From Lachnospiraceae bacterium UBA7027 (lineage in GTDB: Bacteria > Bacillota > Clostridia > Lachnospirales > Lachnospiraceae): a stretch of 5,195 nucleotides of DNA. A model generated the notes under the pieces. That model was given only the letters and a program-made list of their open reading frames with translations, had not been told where the DNA came from and ran no database searches. Where the stretch lies: NCBI GenBank assembly GCA_002494135.1, contig DLBG01000024.1, positions 1-5,195 on the forward strand, read 5' to 3'. The translations under genes were made by a program, and so were the position numbers. The first letter of the stretch is position 1; each line of letters starts with the position of its first letter. Positions 1 through 5,195 of the stretch are shown here, in pieces.

Positions 1-1247
1 TCCTGTCCGCCGATGTCGATGATAAATTCCACATCCGGCATAAAGAATTTTGCAGCCGTAAAATGCGCAACCGTTTCCACAATTCCAAGATCGATTCCGA
101 GTGCGGATTTCATCATTTCCTCACCGTATCCGGTGACGGCCGCACGCGTCACTTTCAGTGTCGGATATTTTGCATACATCTCCTTTAAAAGGTCGACAAC
201 CACGTCAATCGGGCGGCCGCCGTTGGAGGTATACCTAGAATACAGAATCCGGCCTTTTCGATCGATTAAAACAAGTTTCAGCGTGGTGGAACCGGAATCA
301 ATTCCAAGATATACGTCTTCCGAATCGGAAGGGACATAATCTTCTCTTTTTTCCACCGTTGCTTTGCTGTGACGTTCCGTAAACGCTTCGTATTCGGCCC
401 GGTCTTTAAAAAGAGGTTCCAGTGCCGATTCCGCGGAGAATTCCTTCTTCTGTCCGATGACTTCCACGGCTTTTTTCATATCCACGGGCTCCGAAGCATA
501 AAAAGCGGCTCCCAGAGCCACAAAAAGAAGGGAATCCTGCGGTAAGGTTCCCTTTAAACCGAGAGCTTCATCGAAACTCTTTCTTAAATATGACATGAAG
601 GTAAGCGGCCCGCCGAGATAAACAATATTCCCCTCAATCGGGTGTCCCTGAGCCAGGCCGGTAATGGTCTGATTGACTATCGCTTTAAAAATACTTGCGG
701 AAATATCTTCCTTTTTTGCGCCCTGGTTAAGAAGCGGCTGGATATCGGTTTTTGCAAACACTCCGCACCTGGATGCAATGGAATAAACCTTTTCGGACCG
801 CATTGCAAGGTCATTCATTTCATCGCCGGTTATGTTCATCAAAGATGCCATCTGGTCGGCAAAAGCGCCGGTACCGCCTGCACAGGTACCGTTCATACGA
901 ACTTCCAGATTGCCTTTTAAGAATAAAATCTTCGCATCTTCTCCGCCGAGTTCGATAACGCAGTCCGTTTCCGGAAGACGGTTCGAAACAGCGACCTTGG
1001 TTGCGTAAACTTCCTGAATAAAAGGAATTCCCGCATTCTGCGCCAGTCCCATTCCGGCCGAACCGGAAATGGATAAATAATTGGGTTCTTTAATATCAAA
1101 CTTATCGATGAGGCCCTGCATGACTTCCTTCGTCTTTTCGGTAATCATTGCAAAATGGCGCTCATAGGAATTGTGAATAATCTGATTGTTCTCGTCCAAA
1201 ACCACGCATTTGATTGTGGTGGATCCGACATCAATACCGATACGCAT
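1..1247 (-). CDS. Large acyl-CoA dehydratase activase-like protein, tandem BcrAD/BadFG ATPase (N-terminal 415 residues, 3' end outside window)
   Basis: I translated the minus strand from ATG at 1247-1245; the frame stays open for 415 codons to the window edge, so the gene is 3'-truncated by the window. Two ASKHA-fold ATPase repeats are visible. Repeat 1 (about residues 1-255) opens with the phosphate-binding MRIGIDVGSTTIK, followed by ELGGEDAK (99-106), NGTCAGGTGAF (119-129), SRCGVFAKTD (159-168), YLGGPLTF (210-217) and ALGAAFYA (244-251). Repeat 2 starts at about 313 with YLGIDSGSTTLK and has VTGYGEEM (371-378) and DIGGQ (411-415) at the edge. Cys122 and Cys161 match, in context and in 39-residue spacing, the two cysteines that hold the bridging [4Fe-4S] cluster of HgdC-type activators. 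Such activators use ATP hydrolysis to push an electron onto a BCR/HAD enzyme. Single-repeat activators are about 260 residues; tandem-repeat proteins of this kind usually reach about 1,400 residues with DUF2229 and dehydratase-like domains, which would lie outside this window. The family and N-terminus are secure; the substrate is unknown, with plasmalogen synthesis a candidate. Confidence 0.93.
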   Translation of the reverse strand, partial: MRIGIDVGSTTIKCVVLDENNQIIHNSYERHFAMITEKTKEVMQGLIDKFDIKEPNYLSISGSAGMGLAQNAGIPFIQEVYATKVAVSNRLPETDCVIELGGEDAKILFLKGNLEVRMNGTCAGGTGAFADQMASLMNITGDEMNDLAMRSEKVYSIASRCGVFAKTDIQPLLNQGAKKEDISASIFKAIVNQTITGLAQGHPIEGNIVYLGGPLTFMSYLRKSFDEALGLKGTLPQDSLLFVALGAAFYASEPVDMKKAVEVIGQKKEFSAESALEPLFKDRAEYEAFTERHSKATVEKREDYVPSDSEDVYLGIDSGSTTLKLVLIDRKGRILYSRYTSNGGRPIDVVVDLLKEMYAKYPTLKVTRAAVTGYGEEMMKSALGIDLGIVETVAHFTAAKFFMPDVEFIIDIGGQ

Positions 1248-1259
1248 TTTTCTTTGGTA

Positions 1260-1263
1260 CCTT
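1260..1263 (-). promoter_or_regulatory. Weak, distant Shine-Dalgarno of the activase gene
   Basis: Read on the minus strand, the 20 bases between the two genes contain AAGG, 12 bases before the ATG at 1247. A second AAAGG overlaps the upstream stop codon (1265-1269). Neither has ideal spacing. The start itself is secure because MRIGIDVGST is the family's N-terminus, so translation is probably helped by ribosomes finishing the preceding gene 20 bases away. Confidence 0.4.
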
Positions 1264-1267
1264 GCCT

Positions 1268-4210
1268 TTAAAGATTTTTGATAAAGCGTAAATAGCTTAA
1301 GCCGATTTTACTCCACTTAAAGCCGAGTTTTTCAAGCTCCGCCGTCGTATAGGCATTGCTCATGGGAATATTGCTCGAACTCGATGCAATGGCATTGTAA
1401 AAACTTAAAACCATTACCTCTTTGTCGTGAATCTGTTCGCGAAGACTCTTCTCGAAAACTTCTTTCGGCACACGTTTCGCATGCAGCATAAACTTCTTGC
1501 AAAGTGCCTCAAGATTGAACACATTCGGGTTATAAAGGTTATAGATGTTGTTTACGTGATGATTCAAAGCTAAAAGAACATAGGCCTCCGCACACTCATC
1601 CACGGCCGTAAAATCAATCGGATATTCGGCAATCTCGGGCGAATACATACGCAGCTTCAAAAGGCCCTTTAAACGCTCTAAGAATCCGTTGTCGGAAGCA
1701 TTCTTCTGGAACATTCCGTCCGATTTTCTCCAGGTTAAATTTCCGATTCGGAAAATATTCGCTTTCAGTCCGTTCTCTCTTGCAATCAGCACGCGTTCTT
1801 CGGACTTGTACTTCGAGTGAATATATACATTCTGGGTATACTGTTGTCCGATATCCAGCGTGAATTCATCGAATTTCGCATTCGGATTGCTCTGAACCAC
1901 GGTACCGGCTCCGTTGATGCTTGCGGTGGACGTATGCTGCAGAATGGCATTCGCATCCATGCAAAAATCAATCACATGCTGGGTTCCGATTACGTTGGAA
2001 CGTTCAAAATCCTCGTAATGACCGGCATGGTGAACGTTTGCGGCAACGTGGAATACCATATCGACTTTATTGCATAAGATTTCGTATTCTTCGTTCGTAA
2101 GACCGAATTTTTCAAGTTCGATATCGCCTTTTACCACCTTATAAGAGAATTTCTCGTAATCCTTCGGGAAATAACTCTTTAAAGTTGGACGAAGCTTATC
2201 CACATTACGTACAAGGCAGACAACTTTAAGATTCTTGTTTAAAAGTTCCCGTAAAATATGAGCACCTAAAAATCCCGTTGCACCGGTAAGCAGAACGCAC
2301 TGCGGCTGCGAATCGACGATAATGTCGCGGTTATGATTCAAAAGAGCGTTAACGTCGACTTTTGCACTTTCGCTTTCTGTCTTGGAGGAGCCGTTTAACA
2401 GATTCTCTTCCAACAGTTCCACGGTGGGGAATTCATAAATATCCTGAGCCGGAACTCCGATAATGGTGGCAAATTCAAGTGCGGATAAGGAGTCGCCTCC
2501 TCGCTCAAAGAAGTCGTCCTTGATGCCGACATTCGTTACTTTTAATACCTGCTCCATTGCGGAACAGAGTCTCTTCTGTTCTGCCGTGGAAGGCGCAACG
2601 TACTCTGCCTTTCTTTCTTTGTTCTTTTGCTCGATCCACTTCATGACCTCGTTACGTTTGGTCTTCAGTGTCGTTGTTTTCGGAAGATCGGACGGGCGGA
2701 AGGACAATCCCACCACTCGCTTGTATGCGGGAACTTTTTCGTTTAAATCGCGGATTCCCGATTTTATCGAACGAATGGTATTCTCCTTCATGGATTCGGG
2801 AACGATGAGGGCGGAAATTTTACCGTGGTCCTCATATACAAAGGCATCCTTTACGCTTGGAATCTTTAAAAGATAGCTTTCAATTTCTTCGGGATAAATA
2901 TTCTTTCCGTTATCCAGAATGATCAGATTCTTTGCACGGCCCGTAATATATAAATATCCTTCGTTGTCGATATATCCGAGGTCTCCGGTTTTAAACCAGC
3001 CGTTTACAAAGGCTTTCTCGTTCTCTTCCGGATTGTTGTAGTAAGAAAGCATCACACCGTCTCCGCGAAGAACGATTTCCTCGTTGATGATTTTAACGTT
3101 CATGTAAGATACGGGTTTGCCGACGGAACCGATGCGGTCATTTCCGGGATAGTTTGCGGCAATCAAGGGAGCACATTCCGTCATGCCGTATCCCTGATAA
3201 ATGTGGAAACCGAACTCATCAAGGGTTTTTGCAATTTCCGGTCTTAATGCGGAACCTCCGACTACAATTGTAGTCAGTTTGCCGCCGAATGCATCGTAAA
3301 TCGATTTGTACAGCGAACGCTTGGCATCAATATTCACTTTCGAAAGTGTGCTATCGAGACGTTTTGCGAATTTTACTTTCTTTTTGTATTTCGAACTGCT
3401 CACGGCTTCCATGATTTTTTTATAAATCATTTCCGCAATCGCAGGCACCACCACCATAACCGAAGGCTTGAAACGCTTCAGGTTTTCAACGACATTTTCG
3501 AGTTTGTCGTTTATGCAGATTGTGGTTCCGGTATACAGAATACCGAGGTTTCCGACCGTCAGTTCAAAGGTATGATAAATCGGCAGAACACTCATGACCA
3601 CGGGATCTCCGTCGACATCCTTCGGATAATCCATGCGGTAGATTTCATTGATGTTTGCCACCACGTTTTTATGGGAAATCAATACACCCTTGCCGGTGCC
3701 GGTGGTTCCTGAAGTAAAAAGCAAAAGACACGGATCTTCCGGCTTCACCTTGGCAAGCTTCTCTCTTTCGGTACGAAGCATTTCACGGAACGTCGTTCCC
3801 GAGAAACTGTAAACATCGCCGTTTTCTCCGACGATTTCACGAATTTCCTTCATCCAGGGTTCAAACTCTTCGTCCAGAAATACGATTCTTGCACCGCCCT
3901 CTTTGATCAGGTGCAGAATTTCTTCTTTCGGAAGCATTTTATCGATCGGAATGACGATATTTCCGCTGACTGCAGACGCCAAGAACGTAACAATCCAGGG
4001 GTAGGAAGTTTTCCCGATAATGGCAATCTTCTCTCCCCTCATTCCGTAATTTTTAAGCCATGTAGCCACCGCAAAAACATCTTTTCCGAGATCGGCGAAC
4101 GTTTTGTCCACGATTTTGTCGGAAACAATGTATCGGTAAGCAATCCGGTCTTTATATAATTTATTGATTTCAAATACGAACTCCTGTAAGTCCGCAAGCA
4201 TCTTATTCAT
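1268..4210 (-). CDS. Carboxylic acid reductase-like A-T-R protein (AMP-forming acyl synthetase, carrier domain, thioester reductase)
   Basis: This is a complete 980-residue protein with three domains in order. The adenylation domain (about 5-530) has TSGTTGTGKGV (166-176), YGMTE (341-345), GWFKTGDLGY (404-413), GRAKNLI (424-430) and the probable catalytic Lys516 in LPKTTTLK. Its overall text resembles FAA1-type long-chain acyl-CoA synthetases. The carrier domain (about 540-606) has DDFFERGGDSLSALEF, with Ser574 (codon 2491-2489) the expected phosphopantetheine site. A Ser/Lys-rich linker leads to a Rossmann reductase domain (about 637-980) with LLTGATGFLG (Gly643, 646, 649), a TST segment at 760-762 and YIHSK (Tyr796, Lys800) as the expected SDR catalytic residues. 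By family knowledge the acid is adenylated, moved to the carrier thioester and released by NAD(P)H as aldehyde, possibly alcohol. There is no condensation domain, so a peptide assembly line is unlikely. Canonical carboxylic acid reductases are nearer 1,170 residues, so this is a compact form. I chose ATG 4210 over TTG 4222 because the TTG lies against the ribosome binding site. A long-chain fatty substrate is likely but unproven. Confidence 0.93.
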   Translation of the reverse strand: MNKMLADLQEFVFEINKLYKDRIAYRYIVSDKIVDKTFADLGKDVFAVATWLKNYGMRGEKIAIIGKTSYPWIVTFLASAVSGNIVIPIDKMLPKEEILHLIKEGGARIVFLDEEFEPWMKEIREIVGENGDVYSFSGTTFREMLRTEREKLAKVKPEDPCLLLFTSGTTGTGKGVLISHKNVVANINEIYRMDYPKDVDGDPVVMSVLPIYHTFELTVGNLGILYTGTTICINDKLENVVENLKRFKPSVMVVVPAIAEMIYKKIMEAVSSSKYKKKVKFAKRLDSTLSKVNIDAKRSLYKSIYDAFGGKLTTIVVGGSALRPEIAKTLDEFGFHIYQGYGMTECAPLIAANYPGNDRIGSVGKPVSYMNVKIINEEIVLRGDGVMLSYYNNPEENEKAFVNGWFKTGDLGYIDNEGYLYITGRAKNLIILDNGKNIYPEEIESYLLKIPSVKDAFVYEDHGKISALIVPESMKENTIRSIKSGIRDLNEKVPAYKRVVGLSFRPSDLPKTTTLKTKRNEVMKWIEQKNKERKAEYVAPSTAEQKRLCSAMEQVLKVTNVGIKDDFFERGGDSLSALEFATIIGVPAQDIYEFPTVELLEENLLNGSSKTESESAKVDVNALLNHNRDIIVDSQPQCVLLTGATGFLGAHILRELLNKNLKVVCLVRNVDKLRPTLKSYFPKDYEKFSYKVVKGDIELEKFGLTNEEYEILCNKVDMVFHVAANVHHAGHYEDFERSNVIGTQHVIDFCMDANAILQHTSTASINGAGTVVQSNPNAKFDEFTLDIGQQYTQNVYIHSKYKSEERVLIARENGLKANIFRIGNLTWRKSDGMFQKNASDNGFLERLKGLLKLRMYSPEIAEYPIDFTAVDECAEAYVLLALNHHVNNIYNLYNPNVFNLEALCKKFMLHAKRVPKEVFEKSLREQIHDKEVMVLSFYNAIASSSSNIPMSNAYTTAELEKLGFKWSKIGLSYLRFIKNL

Positions 4211-4259
4211 AAAATTCCCCAATTGTATGATTTATCGTAAAACCGGACATACACGTCGT
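4211..4259 (-). other. 49-base gap between trpS and the A-T-R gene, no terminator seen
   Basis: Apart from the ribosome binding site at its downstream end, I see no GC-rich hairpin followed by a T run and no convincing promoter here. The sequence is AT-leaning with only short, weak dyads. Read-through transcription from trpS is therefore possible, though a non-canonical promoter cannot be excluded by eye. Confidence 0.5.
4216..4220 (-). promoter_or_regulatory. Ribosome binding site deciding the start of the A-T-R gene
   Basis: The minus strand reads TTGGGGAATTTTATG. GGGGA sits five bases before the ATG at 4210-4208, a workable Shine-Dalgarno distance. The in-frame TTG at 4222-4220 shares its G with this motif and has no purine-rich site upstream of its own, so the four extra residues of the longer reading (MGNF) are probably untranslated. 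Confidence 0.6.
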
Positions 4260-5195
4260 TTACCGGATTCTCTCCGGGAAACCGACTTTCTTCTGAACCT
4301 TGCGCAGGGTTTTGGTTGCGTAATAATCAGCTTTTTCGGCATTGTCTTTAATGATTTTGTCAATGTATGCCTTATCTGCGGAAAGCTCGTTAAAACGGCT
4401 CTGAAGCGGTGTCAGAAGATCGGCTACCGCCTCGCCTACCGCGAGCTTAAAATCGCCGTAACCCTTGCCTTCGAATTCCTTCTCCACTTCTTCAAAACTC
4501 TTTCCGGTTACCGCGCCGTAGATTTCGATTAAGTTGGATACACCGGGCTGTTCTTCGCAGTAACGGATTCTTGCCTCAGAGTCCGTTACGGCACGTTTGA
4601 ACTTACGGATAATCGTATCCCTGTCATCCATCAGATAAATGCTGGCATTGGGATTTTCGTCGGATTTGGACATTTTCTTTGTCGGATCCTGTAAAGACAT
4701 AATCTTTGCTCCGGCCTTTCCGAGATACGGTTCCGGAATGGTGAATACGTCACCGTAAATGGAATTGAAACGGTTTGCAATATCTCTGGTAATCTCTAAG
4801 TGCTGCAGCTGGTCTTTTCCGACCGGAACAACATCCGCCTGATATAAAAGAATATCCGCAGCCATCAGAACGGGATAAGTGAAAAGACCCGCATTGATAT
4901 TGTCCGCATGTTTTGCGGATTTATCCTTGAACTGCGTCATGCGGTTTAATTCACCCATATAGGTGAAGCAGTTTAAAATCCATGCCAGTTCCGCATGTCC
5001 GCTTACATGGGACTGGAAATAAATGCAGTTTTTCTCGGGATCGAGACCCGCTGCGATATAAAGCATCAGAAGATTTCTTGCTTTTCTGCGAAGTTCCGCG
5101 GGGTCCTGGCGAATCGTGATGGAGTGAAGATCCACAACCGAGTAAAAGCACTCATAATCATCGCAAAGGTTTAACCAGTTTTTCAAAGCCCCGAG
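4260..5195 (-). CDS. trpS: Tryptophanyl-tRNA synthetase, 5' end outside window
   Basis: The class Ic aminoacyl-tRNA synthetase that charges tRNA-Trp with tryptophan in the cytoplasm. 311 residues are visible, ending at the TAA at 4262-4260. The frame stays open to the window edge, where it reads LGALKNW, the stretch just after the HIGH-like TxGNYxGAL motif. The TTG at 5186 is therefore an internal Leu codon, not a start. About 19 residues are missing, for a full length near 330, normal for bacterial TrpRS. Visible family marks are SVVDLHSIT, GHAELAWILNC, YMGELNRMTQFKDKS, YPVLMAADILLYQADVVPVG and the ATP-binding KMSKS at fragment residues 174-178 (4676-4662). By recalled alignment to the Bacillus stearothermophilus enzyme, Asp114 of the fragment (in MAADILLY) corresponds to Asp132, which contacts the tryptophan indole. 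Nothing suggests decay. Any control, such as a tryptophan T-box leader, would lie upstream of the window. Confidence 0.97.
   Translation of the reverse strand, partial: LGALKNWLNLCDDYECFYSVVDLHSITIRQDPAELRRKARNLLMLYIAAGLDPEKNCIYFQSHVSGHAELAWILNCFTYMGELNRMTQFKDKSAKHADNINAGLFTYPVLMAADILLYQADVVPVGKDQLQHLEITRDIANRFNSIYGDVFTIPEPYLGKAGAKIMSLQDPTKKMSKSDENPNASIYLMDDRDTIIRKFKRAVTDSEARIRYCEEQPGVSNLIEIYGAVTGKSFEEVEKEFEGKGYGDFKLAVGEAVADLLTPLQSRFNELSADKAYIDKIIKDNAEKADYYATKTLRKVQKKVGFPERIR

Noticed and set aside
13..2876. Several plus-strand open frames of 68-137 codons opposite the two large genes
   Set aside because: They lie antisense to conserved minus-strand coding sequence, resemble no family I know, and are explained as shadows of the real genes.
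1268..4210. Non-ribosomal peptide synthetase cluster, such as gut aldehyde/pyrazinone types that also end in a reductase domain
   Set aside because: There is no condensation domain, the adenylation domain looks fatty-acyl-like, and neither neighbour is an NRPS gene.
4220..4222. TTG start giving a 984-residue A-T-R protein
   Set aside because: It overlaps the best ribosome binding site and has none of its own; ATG 4210 fits better.
4213..4224. AATTGGGGAATT inverted repeat placing the Shine-Dalgarno in a four-base loop
   Set aside because: Four A/T base pairs are too weak to form a meaningful regulatory hairpin; chance is the simpler explanation.
4211..4259. Possible promoter on the minus strand: TACAAT as a -10 element with a poor -35 match about 17 bases upstream
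   Set aside because: The TACAAT ends next to the Shine-Dalgarno, so a transcript from it would start inside or after the ribosome binding site. The -35 match is only about half.
184..4977. The hexamer TTTAAA occurs about 12 times, several-fold above a simple base-composition expectation
   Set aside because: Those I checked in frame are Phe-Lys (TTT AAA) or a TTA Leu codon before an AA-starting codon, so codon-context preference explains it. They have no regular spacing or extended consensus that would suggest a binding site.
5184..5186. TTG as the start of trpS
   Set aside because: The frame continues upstream as LGA, matching the conserved LGAL that follows the HIGH-like motif, so this is an internal Leu codon and the gene runs off the window.

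Overview
The window carries three genes, all on the minus strand and all read in the same direction: trpS (right edge, 5' end cut off), then a 980-residue adenylation/carrier/reductase protein, then the start of a very large acyl-CoA dehydratase activase-type protein (left edge, 3' end cut off). About 98% of the window is coding. There are no RNA genes, mobile elements, CRISPR arrays or long repeats, and no intergenic stretch exceeds 50 bases. Gene content, G+C roughly in the mid-40s by eye, and the oxygen-sensitive [4Fe-4S] activase point to an anaerobic Firmicute, most likely a gut-type member of the Clostridia. The taxonomic call is inference from protein style only.

Layout in the direction of transcription (right to left). 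Positions 5195-4260 hold tryptophanyl-tRNA synthetase, lacking about 19 N-terminal residues including the HIGH-like motif. A 49-base gap (4259-4211) has no visible terminator and carries the ribosome binding site of the next gene. Positions 4210-1268 encode a complete A-T-R protein: a long-chain acyl-CoA-synthetase-like AMP-forming domain, a phosphopantetheine carrier domain, and a short-chain-dehydrogenase-type thioester reductase domain, the order found in carboxylic acid reductases. A 20-base gap follows. Positions 1247-1 then encode the first 415 residues of a tandem BcrAD/BadFG-type ATPase, with both cluster cysteines in its first repeat and the second repeat running off the edge.

The last two genes are almost certainly cotranscribed. 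The first can be read as activating a carboxylic (probably fatty) acid, loading it on its own carrier domain and releasing it reductively as an aldehyde (or alcohol). The second belongs to the benzoyl-CoA reductase/2-hydroxyacyl-CoA dehydratase (BCR/HAD) activase superfamily, in the long multidomain form. A multidomain BCR/HAD-like system is what the anaerobic plasmalogen (pls) operon of Clostridium perfringens is predicted to encode. The main hypothesis is therefore that this pair serves anaerobic ether-lipid or fatty-aldehyde metabolism. That is inference: the decisive C-terminal two thirds of the activase protein lie outside the window. trpS is a housekeeping gene and may be only a neighbour.
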